A stretch of DNA of 64,000 nt from Biomphalaria glabrata. Taxonomy: Eukaryota; Mollusca; Gastropoda; Planorbidae. The stretch spans positions 13,836,511-13,900,510 of the forward strand of contig NC_074725.1 of the NCBI RefSeq assembly GCF_947242115.1, in the 5' to 3' direction. The position numbers and the translations under genes are program-made. The notes below the pieces were generated by a model. The model was given only the letters and a program-made list of their open reading frames with translations, searched no databases and was not told the DNA's origin. Shown here one piece after another: positions 32,534 through 47,500 of the stretch (its first letter is position 1; every line of letters starts with the position of its first letter).

Positions 32534-35500
32534 CTGATAAATAAAAAGACAAATATCAAAATGAAACAAAGTAGGACTTACTCAAACAAAACAACATGAA
32601 CAATAAACAACATGAACACAAAACACACAAACAAGGAAAGACTTTTGTTACCAGTAATTGAATCTATGATAGAAAAAAAAAACGACATCTTTTTATAATA
32701 CCTTTATTCAAGTCACACTTTCAGAGTGGAACCTGAGTAAAGGGTGGGTGGAGGCAATTCTTGAAAATAGCTCCAATGATTTTTCTAGAAATTTGATAGT
32801 TGCTGTACATTGAGAAAAGAATAACTAGCTTGTTGCCACACTGAGAACAGAATGACTAGCTTGTTGGCCACACTGAGAAAACTCTAGTTTGAACATTATC
32901 ATTTTTCAAAGCATAAAAATGAAAATTTAAATGTGGCAAGAGAAGGACTAGAAAATATTTATGTTGACAGAATATAGTCTTTGGGTATTTTTACATGTAG
33001 GCTCTATTAATTAAAGAGCTTATTAAATTAATGTTCTGGAATATTTTATGCACCACCTTCTAAAGTCTAGATGGAAATGCTTCTCATTGGAATATTAAAA
33101 TCAAATCTAGCCATCCTTTAGTTATTAAGATAAAACAAAACGTGAGATAAAGACTGACAACAATTCTTCTATTTACCTGCTTGTACTCCATTTCATTACC
33201 ATTGAGACAGAGAAGTTGTAAGATGTAGGCTGTAGCATCAGCTCCCATTGGCTTGACACTCGGCCATTCTAATGTACATCCAGACATAGTTAGTCCATGA
33301 ACTTTAGGTGCTGGGGAAAGATCATGTTTGAAAAAAAAATTAATTAACATTTTGTCAATACCTATTGTACAACTAGACTATTAACAATTTTTGTAGACAA
33401 CTTTTATTTGGGACAATTAGGACATAATTATCTTCTCTTTTGAAGGAATATATGTAATTTATAACATAAGGTGAAACACAAATATTTTTCTGGCTTCTAG
33501 TTCTGACAACCTAAGCGTCTGATATTTGCAAGTAAAATAAAGGAACCTTGACAAGACATTGTCAAATCAAGTCATCAAGTCATCCATAATTTGTTCCATT
33601 CCTAAGAAACCACAGGGTTTTTTAATACATACATTCTAAAATGCATTTGATGATGATTTTTTTTTTAAAACTTAAATTTACAATGTTTAAATCAAACCAG
33701 GAAAGAAAGAAGACAATAGTAAAACAGGAAATGCATGCCTACTCATACACCCGGATTTATACTTTGTCATCTTAATGCTCTTAGGAACAATCAGAATAGT
33801 CATTAAACATGTTTTAGAAACAAAATGTCTAGACATATACCTTTAAGTGGTGGAGGTGGAGACTTGGTAGTCGTAAAAGAATATGTATCAGAGTATGGTC
33901 CACTGCCAGCATCATTACTGGCAAAGATACGGAATTCATAGGTGGTCAGCTCCTGTAGGCGCGTAATTTTATGTGTGTGTGCTGGTCCTGTGTACACCGG
34001 TTGGAAGCTGAAACAATATAAAACGTGAGAACAACATTTAAACGTTTCTACTTGTTAAATTTCTATAACAAACTTCTGTTTCAAAATTGAGTCACAAGTC
34101 ATATCAAACTAGTAACAACAAATGGTGTAATTTAAGTCTACTAAATTGCTAAATTGCCATTGACAGAATAGAGCTATTTGAAGTACAGTGGAATCCAGAT
34201 ACTTCAATCTTCAGTCAAAGGTGTGCCAATTTAAATTCTCTTATTGTTTTTCTTTCTTTCTATGATTCTATAGTTTATCCTAAGGCAAGGCCTGCTATTC
34301 TAATAAAACTTGAAAACATTTATTTGTACTGGGCACCATTTTGACCAGCCCATAACAAATCAGCAGACAGTCCTTCAACACTCTGCTATCCATCAATTTC
34401 TAGCATCCCTTTTTTTGTGCATGTGTGCTGGGTACATGGCAGGTTACATAATGTATAGGCATCAACACCTAATCTGGCTGAGTGTGCCCACTGACAAAGA
34501 CTGGCTAATTAACACCTCCCCCACTCCACTCTCTCTCACAGCCATGCACACACAAGACAATATAAATTGCCTTGTAATCACTATTAGCTATGACGCTTTT
34601 TAAAAAGTTCTAATAAGAATGGCATCCTCAATTTCTTTGCAACTGAATAAAAAATAACCAAATTAGACAAAAAAACAATGCCCAAGAAAGCTGTTTCTAA
34701 CAAAAGCAATATTGAAAATCTAAAGTAAATTATTAATATGTAATACTATTATGTTTGAGGGAAATAACTTTGTAGGATTCCTTCAGGATTCAATATAATC
34801 CAAACACTTAAATTCAAAGTCACTCAATGTTCCCAAGTACTTTTTAAATAGTATATCAAAATCCAATAGATAACTCCTAAACACCTAACAATGTTCAGCT
34901 TACCTTCCATCTTCTTTTTCCATCTCCAGTGTATAGGTCAACAGGTCAGGATTGCGGCCTTCACCCCATTTCAGCTTGATAGATGTGGGAGCAGGCAAGA
35001 CGCACTCTAGTCGAGGGGGTGATGGGGGAAGGGCTTTGGTGGTACACTTCACCACTGAGCTAAAGGCACCAACACCAATACCATTCACAGCCTGGACACG
35101 TATTCTGAAAGATTTCATTTGGTAAGACTATTACAATATCAGACATATTGTACAGGTCAGGGGTCAGGTTTAATTTAAAGATGCAAATTGTCTGTAATAA
35201 GTTTTTTTTTCTCCCATTAATTTTTTTTTTTTAAATTCCACTTGGTTTAACAGCATGAAAGCTACACTGACATTAATTGTTAATTGTAGTCTATCAGAAC
35301 TTACTTGTAGGTTGTCTCTGGGGCAAGGTCCTCCAGACGATACTCTGTCAACGGTTCCACAGATATCAATGGCTTATCATTTACATCAATGTTATAGGAT
35401 GTGATGTCACTGCCATTGTTGTTGGGCTCTCGCCAAGTCAGCTGTGCAGATGTGGCATTGGCTTGCACCTTGATTGTGACAATGGGAGATGGGCTAGAAG

Positions 35501-38500
35501 GAGGTGTGACATATTGCGTGGGTGCAGAGAACTGACCTGCTCCAGCACTGTTGATGGCCTGCAAATCAAAACAGAAGTACTTTCTATTAGTTGAGTTTGG
35601 AAGATTGACATTTTCTTTCTTTTTCAAAATCTATTTCTTTTTAAGACGTGTGAGTGAGTGAATCAGCCCCGTTTTGGTAAGATCCAGCAGATTATATTGT
35701 TAAGTATTTCCATTTTAAATTATTTGACTGACAAAGATTTAATTCTTTAACAAAATGTATATCAGTCAGTCTATTGATAATACATATATCAGGAGTTTTT
35801 CAAGATGCCCAATTGACCCTGTTTACAAACGTCCTTGTTTGTGAAAACTAAATACTGTTACTATCAAAGATTTTCACTCTCCCCAATTTTGATCAGTTAA
35901 ATCAGATATTTGAGACCTCAGACTGCTAGTCAAAGTTCCTTATAAAAATGACTTGCCTGAACTCTAAATGTGTACATTGTGGCTGGAATTAATCCTTTAG
36001 CATCAAAACTGACATTTGGTCCCGAATACAACTGGTAGATAAAAACGATGTTACCATTAGAACAAAAGAATCAGTCAATAAGGCAAAAAATGTCACCATG
36101 ACATAACAATATAGAGCAACACTATCAGAACATCCTAGGAATCATTTAAATTTAACTTCTGATACATACAAGTAAGGTAAACACATTAAAAAAAAAATTA
36201 AAATCAAGCATTTCTAAAATACTTAATTCTCCAAGCTAATCTCACATTTTAACTTAAAAGGGAATGTTGATATCTAGGCTTTTGCTTCTTTGACTTACCT
36301 GAGTAAAATCTGGCTCAGATTTTTGTTGCCACTCCAAGCGGTACTCTGTGATACTGGCTCCATTGTTGCAAGGCTCGCTCCAGGAAATGAGGGCACTATG
36401 TGCTGATCTATAAGAAACCTGGGGGGCCCGAGGGCTATCTGGGACTCCTGCACCACTCACTACTTCTAGTGGTTCAGACCAGGGACCAGCCTGCAGAATT
36501 AAATAATGTTTTCATCTTTCAAACATTATTGCATAAGAATTGAAGAAGAATAGTCCCCCCCCCAAGATTCTCACATTGTTAAAATAAAACTACAGATGAT
36601 GCAAATTTGATCAAATCATCTTCATCTTAGACTTCTATTTAATATGTTCATCAAATATACCTCCATCAAAACCCTTAGCCTTACATGGGAACAATTATGA
36701 ACAAACTGATGGTATACATTTTAACCCAGTAAAAAGTTGTTACTAATGTGTTCCACGAGTCTACCCAGGACTAAACACCATTCATTTGTTCAAAGTAAAG
36801 GTAGTTGGTCATTAATATTGAAGAGCTTCATGTCATCCTTGTAGAAGTGTTGACTACAGACTCACAGCTCCAAGATGACACTTTAATTCACTACTCTTTA
36901 GACCAATTTAAACCAGATTAAAATGGGAGAGTTTTGAGTGGACTCAAACCTTCATTTTAACTCAGGCACCCAAGATAATACAAATCAATGTCTTCTTACC
37001 CCAGCTCTATTGAAAGCTCTGACTTGGAACAAATAGGGTCTGCCAGGCAACAGGCCTGCTACTATACAGTCTCTATCATGTCCTTTGTAAACTTCTCTAG
37101 AAGTGTTGTCAGGGGAGATCATCTGAGCAGCAAATGTTGTCACCTGGGAGCCACCATTGTAATCAGGATAACCTGAAATACATGTACAAAAACCTATATC
37201 CACAGACTTATACATCACAATGTTAATTTCAAAATGAACAGCATAGGAGGCAATACCATCACAAAGGAGATACAAGACATGGATCACAAAAACAAAGACA
37301 CAAAAACTCTTTTTTTTCTCTGGTAATCAAATCATTAAATACAATTCAACTATCAATTATAAACACTTCCCATTTAAATTTTCTGAGTTAATCTGCTATG
37401 AATGTATATTTTGGTTTTCTATAGTTATAATTGATGATTTCTTTGGTGTAATGCACAAATTGTAAGATGATTTTACTTTTGGATAAAGATTATTGTTATT
37501 TAATAAAAAGGCACAATAAGTAAAAGTTATGGAAAAGAGAATTAAAAACCTAACATAGTTCTGTCCATAAAACCAAAATAATGAATAACAAATTGAAAGG
37601 CAAAGTGTAAACCACTATTCTGCAATAGGTCAAAATGGTCTCAAACAGAAAACAAGTTTCTTTTCATTGACAGAATTTAAATAAAATACAGTCAATTGTT
37701 GATAGACATTTAATGATCTGACACAATTAGTAATCTGAGGTGATGCAGACATAAATTCATATAATCAATGAATACCTTAGTACATATATTTTTAGAATGT
37801 AAGTAGGCTTAAATTGCAATTTAGTAGAGTATGTGAAAGCTGAAATCGTATGTTTAGTATTTTTTAGATAAATAAGTTTTTCTTTTTCACCTTTTATTTA
37901 AAACCTTGAAAGTCTAAGAGAATATCTTTGAAGTACAGCTAAATTTTGGTAATTCAATATTTTCAGCAACCCAACATCTCTCCAAGAGTCAACTGTTATC
38001 TCAAACTCATACATTATCAATTAATCTTAGATCAACAAAATGAGACTCACCCCATCGCAGATGAAGTGAAGTAGCCTTTGGCTTGCCTTGAAGTTTGGGA
38101 GCTTGGCATTGTCCAGGGGGCACTGGTAGTGTGGTAGCTACACAACACTCAGAGAACTTATAGAACAAAACAAAATACCACAAGTGAAAAGTCAGAAACA
38201 AAAATGTTTAAAGACATTGTGCTGCTGCTCTGACACTCTACATAGACTTGCAGATAGGCTAACACGAGCAGTATTATAAGTAGGCTAAATTGTCAAACAG
38301 TAAAACTATTATTAATTCCAATGCAAACCAAATAAATAAACCAAAAATAAAATAAAAATCTTACATCACTTCTGCCCCCCATGCTGGAAGATGCCACTCG
38401 AATACGATATGTATGTCCTGGAGTCAAGTGATCAAACATGTGTTCTCTCTCAGAACCTTCATAGACTGTATCATAACCTATAACAAAACATGAAGACCAT

Positions 38501-41500
38501 AAAAATCATGATTTGAAAACTCAAGCATCCAAAGTTAATAAAGCATTCTTTAATTATCATTGACATGTGTGATCATAGTCCCCCAATCGTATAAAAGCCT
38601 GCAGAGTACTGTGAACAAGGGAGTAAAAGGAGGTCTACAGGGTAATTTCTAACATTTATTTACTAAGATGTGGAGCAGACTTTAACTGGTAACTTTGATA
38701 TTGAAATAGTTTTTTAAAAATTGAAAATTATTAGTCAGAAATTTTACTATTATTCAATGATTATCAATAACTATCAAAATTGTAATTACAAGTTTTTTTT
38801 TTGTTTTTTTTTTTTTGGAAATATCTTATTTTACGGACTCTTTTTACATCTAAAGAAATAAACATTCATTTTTAAAAACATACAAATACCAAGATAGCTT
38901 ATGGATTAAAAAAAAGAACAAACCAAATACATTACAATGACTTTTTTCTTCTTTGCAAATATTCTAACAAGTCATTTTCCTTGTCTATGTTTTATAAGTA
39001 TGTTGGGTGTATTTTCTGTACAGCTGAATTTCCCAAGACATTGCCAACAAAATAAAATACAATTGGTTAGGTAAGTTAATGTTATAAATATCAGCTGATA
39101 CAGAGCTGTACAGGTCTGACATTTTAACATGATGGATGGTGGACACCTGCCACATTTTTAACTTCAACTAGAAAGATAAGATAAAATACAAGATAATAAG
39201 ATAAGAGTGTTGTAGATAGAGACACTTTGTTGAACTATCCCATCACATCTTTCCATGCATCCCAATCAGCTGTTTTATTCACTTCACTACACAACATCAA
39301 ATTTAGGGAAACAACAAAATGGATTCAAACTAGCCATTACCTCCTTCTGGTAGCAGTTAAAGAGTAAAAATAAATAAATATTGGAACTAGTTGAATGAAA
39401 ATTTGTATGTATGGATAGAAAAGATAAATGATCAGAAATCAATAGGATATTTTATATTATTTAAAATGTACTTGATGGGTATTATAGAGAAGACTTGAAG
39501 CATAATGTGAAATGTGTCTTGTCTTACCCTGGCCATCATCCAGTTCAACAATATATTTGGTTATCTCAGTGCCACCACTGTCTGAGGGAGGATCTGAAAA
39601 TAAAGTTCAAATTACCTTCTGGTTACTTTGTAGTGAGAGGTAAACAACAGTAAGAGTTTAACTTAAGTAGGCTAATAGAAGTACACTTTATCTGTTTCAG
39701 TATATGGTGTGACTGCTCTATGACAAGCCACATTCAACAGTTGTCCAGTACTTTATTTATTGTGAATAGTTATGAAAAGTACAAACAAATCCAAGGATTA
39801 ACACCCACACGCCAAGAACTTTACCCTGTCCCCCCCCAATGATATGAACTAACAAAAATGTACACAAACTTATTTGACTCAAAACAGATGAGAGGCAAAG
39901 AATTTATGGCTAGTAATAGTTGTAGTTGTATTGCATATACATGAGTTCACCAACAAGGGCTAAACAACAAATATAATCACAACTTTAAACATATAAATAT
40001 CAAGCACACAATAAAACCAATAATTAACACTCACCCCAAGTAATACGAAAAGAGTATGGGTTGATCTTGCCTTTGATTTGAGGTTTGCTGGGAGGGTGGG
40101 GCTTCTCTGGCAAGGTTTTATAGCACACTGTTTCACTCCACTTACTCTGGCCTTCTTCATTTTTGGCTGCTAACTGTGGACAACAAACAAAGACACATTA
40201 TTACTGGAAATTTTCCTTCCTGATCATCAATAGATAACACAACTTTCAATACAAAGCAATCAAAACAGATTCAATAAAGTTGCCTCCGCATAAACTTAGA
40301 TACGACCATAATTTTGTGAGTGGGATATAAGGCAAAAGGTGCCCCCGTTAGACTTGGTGAGTCAAAGCTTGAAGAGCTGGACAAGTTCACTTACCTAGGC
40401 AACATCATAACAAATGATGGGGATGCCTATCATGGTGTAGCGTGCCGAATTGGAAAGGCAGGGAGCATTTTCCAAAGGCTGCAGCCTATTTGGACAAGTC
40501 AAGATATTTTGCTCGAGAAAAAAATACACCTTCTCAACACAATTGTCATCTCAACATGGAAGTCATTGATGGCTAAATGTGGATCAACAAAAATGGCTGA
40601 GACGGATTTTGGGAGTCAGTTACACAGATCGGGTCTCAAACAAGGAAATCTTTTGCCGAACTGGGAGTCGAACACTTAGTGATGTTGTGACAGAGCGCCG
40701 CATGAGGTTTGCGGACATGTTCTACGACAAAATGAACTACGTATACCAAGAGTTGCGATGACATGGAGGACAATACGAGGAAAGCGCAAACAGGGACGTC
40801 CTCGTATTACTTGGCGCCACACCTTCATGGAGGACCACAGAACAGTGGACACCAGGTGGGAGGAGGCTTCAGACATTGCCAACAACAGATCTTTATGGAG
40901 ACAGATTGCTGCCCAATGCGTGGAAGGACCTAGGTCTAAGTAAGTAAGTGTTGCAAACAATGTTACTTTTATTTATTTGTCTTCCTTAGCAAAGTTATAA
41001 GTTTAGTCAAGATTTATATTTCAATTAACACTTAGCTTCTGTTAAGAAAATCTGCTACAACAATTTTTAACCATATACTAATAGAATAAGCACTTACCCT
41101 AAATTTGTATTCTGTATTCCTACGTAGCTTGGCTACCATATAAGATAAATTTGGTCCATTGTAGACAGGAATGAAGCCATGACCCTGGAAGATAGAAAAG
41201 AAGATTATCTAAATGCTCAGAGATTCAGGGAGCCTACATTAAAGTGGTTGCCACACACACATTGTACCCACCGTAGTTTCATCCTCCATTTGTAACAAAA
41301 ACTCATCATCATTAGGACGTCGTATCCAAGATATTGTCAGGGCATAGACAAACTGCTCAGACAGCATTGGTGGATCTGGCTGGGATGGGACTGACCCACT
41401 GGTAAATGTACTTACTGATTCACTATAGGGACTGAAAGAGAGAAAAAATCATTAAGAAACTCAAGTCTCCTTCTCTCAGTGGTATTACAGGCTGTCAAAA

Positions 41501-44500
41501 ATCAAATCAAATATACACTCAAAATGTATGCTTTAAGCCAATAAAGGTACACAGTGCAAATGAAGTAAGAACATACTAATGTAATGTCTATTTTTGTATC
41601 CTTGTGTAGTATAACCAAAAGACAGTAGTCAAAAGGAAGTTAAGACATCCAATTAAGTTAATTGGATACAGAAAAACACTAATTAATGCACAAAGAGACT
41701 TGTTCCTAATTGTGAAGATTTGGTCCACATATATAATCATAGGAACGTATCCTAAAAACAAAAATATTCTCTGCACTGGCTGAATCCCTAACTTCAGGTC
41801 ACAAAAATATAAACATGAGGAACTACTTGACCTGTTACATGAAATCCTCAAGCAACTGACCTATAGCTCTGTTAACAAGTAGAAAATATTTGATCTCTTA
41901 ACCCAATAGCTCCTATTTCCGGTTCAAAAAACCCCTTTCAAAGTCCTAAGCAAGGAGGGATAACTCCGTATTTAAAAAATCCTAAAAAATATGTATTTTG
42001 CAAAAAATAATCAAATTGAAGATCAAATACAAATAAACAAACAGATAACTTTAAAAAATAGAACTATATGTCTAGTTTTAATATATATACGTTTAATACC
42101 ACTAGATTATAAAAAACTTCAAAAATACTCATTTTCCCACGTGGGGGCTTATACACTGGGGCTATGGGCCTGTTCGTTTGAAAAATTATTTAAAAAATAA
42201 AAACCTTCCCGATTTTATTAAAAATAGAATCGGTAATCTCCAAAATTATTTGTAATCACGCTTGCAACGAGACTAGAAGAAATCTTGTTTTTAAAAAGTT
42301 TAAAACAAGTCTATTGAATAGGGGGTTTTAGAAACGTTCTACAACGGTTTAGGACAAAAACGGGAAAACGTTTCCAACTGCAGAAGGAGCTAATGGGTTA
42401 AACATCATACCTTCTTCCTAAAGAATTGACAGCAGCAAGACGGAACACATATCTAGTGGAAGCATTGAGTCGAGTGAATCGAAACTGGCGCTGAAGACCT
42501 GAATATATCTCACGGAAATTACTTTCTCCCAGACCATGGTCACATTCTAACAAATAGGCTGTGATTTTGGACCCATTTTCACAAGTAGCCTGGATAGAGG
42601 ACAAACATATGTTTTGTTAATTCTGGTAATATTGTGAATTTAATTTTAAAAGTATGAATTAAAATTTTCATTCCAAATAGTCTAAATTAAACTTTTTAGT
42701 AGATTTTTTTTCCTCTTGTTTTTGAAATCTAAGCATGACAGACTGATAGAAATAGAAACAAATAGCTGGTTTTCACTATAAAAAAAATATTTTATTAATT
42801 TTATCTTTGACAAATTTAATGATTTAAGAACAATAAATATAATATCCATAAAAGTTTTGAAAACTTAGATCTGCAGAAAAGATTTTGTTTAAAAATACAT
42901 CAATGGATATAAAAAGATCAGTCATTCTGAAAAAAATGGATCTGTTAATTCAGTCGCTTTTCAATACACCAGATGGCACACCTTTTCTTATTAAGATACC
43001 ATTGTTTCATATAAATGATTTTGTTTGGAAGTATTCATATTTTATTTTATTGCTAGTTCAAAATACAAATAAAAAATAAAAAAAAAAGCAATTATTAACT
43101 AAAGAGAATCAAGTAGACATCAGGTACTTACATTCCATTTGAGTGAAATAGAAGTTTTGGTTTTATTTAACAGTTTAGGGGCTTGGGGTGGGTCAGGCTC
43201 ACACTGTAGAGTTGTAAAATTGACTGGTTCTGTCAGAGAACCCTTCAACTCATCACCATATACAGCACACACCCTGTAAACAGAATCACAGTAAATAAAC
43301 TAATGGCTGCTCCTAAAGTGATTTTGAAAACTCAAAGACAACACTTAGCAAGGAATTAAGTACAGTGCAATTTTTTTTTTCAATAGTACAAGGATGGCAA
43401 CCTGTGCTCTGGTCTGTTGTCTCAATGGTCTAGGGTTTGAACTTGCCTGCCACCATTCTCCTCTGTAAGAGTTTTGGACTAAGATGTAATCATTTCTGAT
43501 TTTGATATTTTGGATTTTGGCACATCTGTACAGTTTAGGCCATGTTGTGCCCATAAATCCTTCAAGGGTTATTCCCCCTTTATAGCTCAAGAGCTAAATG
43601 TTACACAGCCAAGTGATTAAAAACAAGGTCCATTCTAATTACAACACAATATTTGAAGGGAATAAATGTTCAATTCCTATAGGATGACTTACTTGAGATG
43701 ATATTCTGTAGCAGGTTTGAGATCTTTTAATGTAATCTCAGTTGCATCACCACTAGAAGAAGACAACATTGCATAATGGTTAATATTACATCATATTACA
43801 AACTAATCCCATATAATATCTAACCAAAAAATGATAAAAAAACAATCCTAGAACAGATTTTCTAAAGAATGTCTCCTATTAATACTAAATAACTAACCAG
43901 AAGACAGTTTTGTACTTGGCCTCTCGGCCCTTGTCAGACAGCAGTAATTCATATTTAAAATCTGATGGATCCAGATCTAACTCAGAACAATCTGTTTCAG
44001 GTGGAGATAACTGGATCAAACTACTTCTGGCCTCAATGTCTGTCACCTAAATGAAAATAGGACATTAAAGTACACATTCCATTCTAGAGTTTTCAATAAA
44101 CTAGATCAATCAGAACTTGAAAAATGAGCATGATTATGTGATGTAACAAGAAAAACATTCAAAATACTTAAAAAAACAACAACAAATAAACCTTATATTA
44201 AGTGTAATTGTATCAATTAGTTTGGATCAGTCATGTAATTAAATTTGTAATAGATCTACCAGGGGTTCTCAACCTGAGGGTTGCGGCCCCTTTGGGGGTC
44301 GAATGACCATTTGCCTGGGTCACCTAAGACCATTGGAAAATAGAGTTGTTTTTTTATGTGTTGTAACAAGCATATTTTTACCATAGTGTATTATGTATTA
44401 AAATTGACCAGTACTCAAATTGCTTTATTACAAACAAATTATGAAACGATCGTGTTTCACTGAAAACAAAAATAATAAAAAGTGGCAGTGACAAATATAA

Positions 44501-47500
44501 ACAGGGACATACTGTCAGGGGATACAGAGGGCACTTTTAGTGAATGTAACATCCTTGTTTGAAAGTAGACATGTTTTTTTTAATTGGTTCTTCTTTGTTT
44601 TTCTTTTTTTTTATAATTGTCATTCAAAAATAGATGTTGAAGACCACATCTCTGTTGTTGCAGAATACAGTACTGTCCATCAATGCATCGAAACCCCATT
44701 GCAGGAATCAAAAGTTCTTTGGTGAAGATCTAATTACGCAGTGAAGAAAATTAATAATATGCCATCATATTATAGTCAAAGGAAATAAATTCATTATGGA
44801 ACAACTCGTGAGCACGGACTTCGAACAAAAAAAAGTAAATAAAAGAAAAGAGAATGAAGATTTTTTAGGGTATAGTTTTACTTCAATAGTTCAAGCAGGA
44901 ATTCAGAAACTTCGATGCAATATTTTTAATGAAGCTGCCGTATGTATTGAGGACGACCAAACGTCCAAATTTTGCCGATAACGACATCCAGTAGTTTAGT
45001 TTACACTCAGATGGCAAGTACATAATTAAAACATATCAGCCTATGAATCTTTTTGTTTGGTGGCTCTCAGAATTGCTAGAGTTCTAAAACCTCACACTAT
45101 TACCAAGGAGTTATTGTCAGTGGCCAAAGACATTGCTCATTATGATTAGAGCCAAATTTATTAATAAATTTAGTGCAATTTGCATACCTAATAGTGTCTA
45201 TTCACTGGAGATTAGTTGAAATGTCTTCTGATATTAAGGAAATGATACCTGCTTCTTTTACAATATTTAGCATCCAGCTATATGGATCCATGCTGAGCGG
45301 TAAAGCGCTTGGGTCCCGGGTTCGAATCCTGGTGAAGACTGGTATTTTTATTTCGGGATCCTTGGGCGCCTCTGAGTCCACCCAGCTCTAATGGGTACCT
45401 TACATTAGTTGGGGAAGAGTAAAGGCAGTTGGTCGTTGTGCTGGCCACATGACACCCTCGTTAACCGTAGGCCACAGAATCAGATGACCTTTACATCATC
45501 TGCCCTATAGACCACAAGGTCTGAAAGGGGAACTTTACTTTATGAATCTAGAGGCATTATAAATTGTTCACATTTACTACTTTCGGTATGCTTAAGATAT
45601 ATACATAATGGCGATTTTTAAGATTAATTTCTATGCAAACCTCTATAAACGACCTCTACAGCGCGTGATGTAATTGACAAAGTTGGTTAAATTTGAAAAA
45701 TATTTGTGGTGTTGGACAGATGATGCTCTAAGTATGCTTGGATGTCGGTCTGATGTCCTATGTTTGGCACAGAATGAGTCACCATAAGAATCCATCGTAA
45801 CACACTGAAGGATTCATCGACACATGTTAGCAACGTCAATAGCAATGCATCTAAATATTTCTCTTCAATGTCAGTTACACAATTCTGGATCAATTGTTTG
45901 TTGTCATTCTGTTCTATATAAGATTATAAGACTTCCTCTTCTATTTCTAGCACCGTATCTTTATGAAACATGTTTTTTCTGTCTGTCAGTTATCAAGTCT
46001 AAATACAGAAATAAACTTGATGCAGAAAATGTGAATTCCTAATCTGGTGAAATAAAAAGATGCTTAACCCTCACACCAACTTTGGCGTGTTTGAAAATAC
46101 TGTCACCACATTGTCCATGATTAGTAATACTTTTTAAATTGTAAATTATGTATGTAACATGAATATTATAAACACGCAATAGAAAAATAAATAAATGAAA
46201 TTTATATAATATGCTTTTAAAAAAAAATTAAGCACAAATTTTTTTTACACTAAAAAAATATGATACGTTTCTAACATTGAAATAAACATCATAGATATTA
46301 GTTATATACATTTCGATAACCATTTTATATCATTAGCTAAATCACATTTACCTAGACCTTTGAAAAAATTTTTTTTTATGTTCGGGGGTCACGGAGCTAA
46401 AAAGGTTGAGAACCGCTGATCTAGACTAACAATAATAATCATGCGGAACTAGAAATATTTTTTATTTTTTGTTTTGTTTAGCACTATTCCATGCTTTTAT
46501 CTTTCTCCATGACTATGACCTGTTATGACATGATTAGGATTTAGTTATTTGTTTCGGGAATAGGGGAAAAGTTTTACTTAGCGACGATGATGTAAAGTTT
46601 GTTAAAAAAGAAGAACGCTCTAAGATTTGATAGAGACAAGACGCTTTTCCTATCACAGCAAGAATAAAAAGTAGTTTACGGACATAGTTGACATCGGACT
46701 ATTCCCTTCTTGATAATTAAACATATTTGTTGACCAACATCAGTGTCGACTACATATCTTGATTGTTTCGGCCTTTCGCCGGTGTTCCTGATTTAGTTGA
46801 AGGTTTCATCCTGTTTACTTCATTGTTTGCATTCGACCCTACCACTTGTTTAGACCCGTTGGGAATAAAGGGGGAGGTATATCATAAAGGATATCTTATC
46901 ATCACCATATTGGTGCAGCATCTGATTAACTGTTTAATAATGAACTACAAATAATGTAATATCAGAGTTAAGAAATGATTTGATTTGATTTTTGATTTGA
47001 GGCACATCGGCACAATTTAGGCCATGTCGTGCCTGCAGTCCCTTAAGGATCCCTCTCTCTCTAAACAACAAGGGCCAGATTCTATACAGTCATATCATTA
47101 AAATCAAGGTCTATTCACAGTTAAAATAGTAAAGGTAGTAAAAATTTAAATATTTGGTAAAAATCTAATGTAAATAGTGCATGTTCACAAATTCATAAAT
47201 CAGATCTTCGTAGATAGCCCCACTTCCCGGATAAAGCCCAGTACCTTCCCAGGGTCGACATTATCAAATAGTGTATTTAAATTAGTGGCTCTAAAATATT
47301 TCGCCCTGACATCCTGGTATCTGGGGCAATCAACGAGGATATGTTCCACGGTGAGGCGAGAGTCACAGTACTCACAAAGTGGGGGCTCCTCTCTCTTCAG
47401 TACAAAAGAGTGCGTGATGTAGGTGTGGCCAATCCTAAGTCTGGACATGGTCGTGCTACCACGCCTTGTCAGACCCTTAGATGTGGGCCGCCACCTGACA

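Noticed and set aside
34310-34603. 97-residue plus-strand ORF in an FNDC3 intron
   Set aside because: No motif, no splice signals, no conservation that I recognise.
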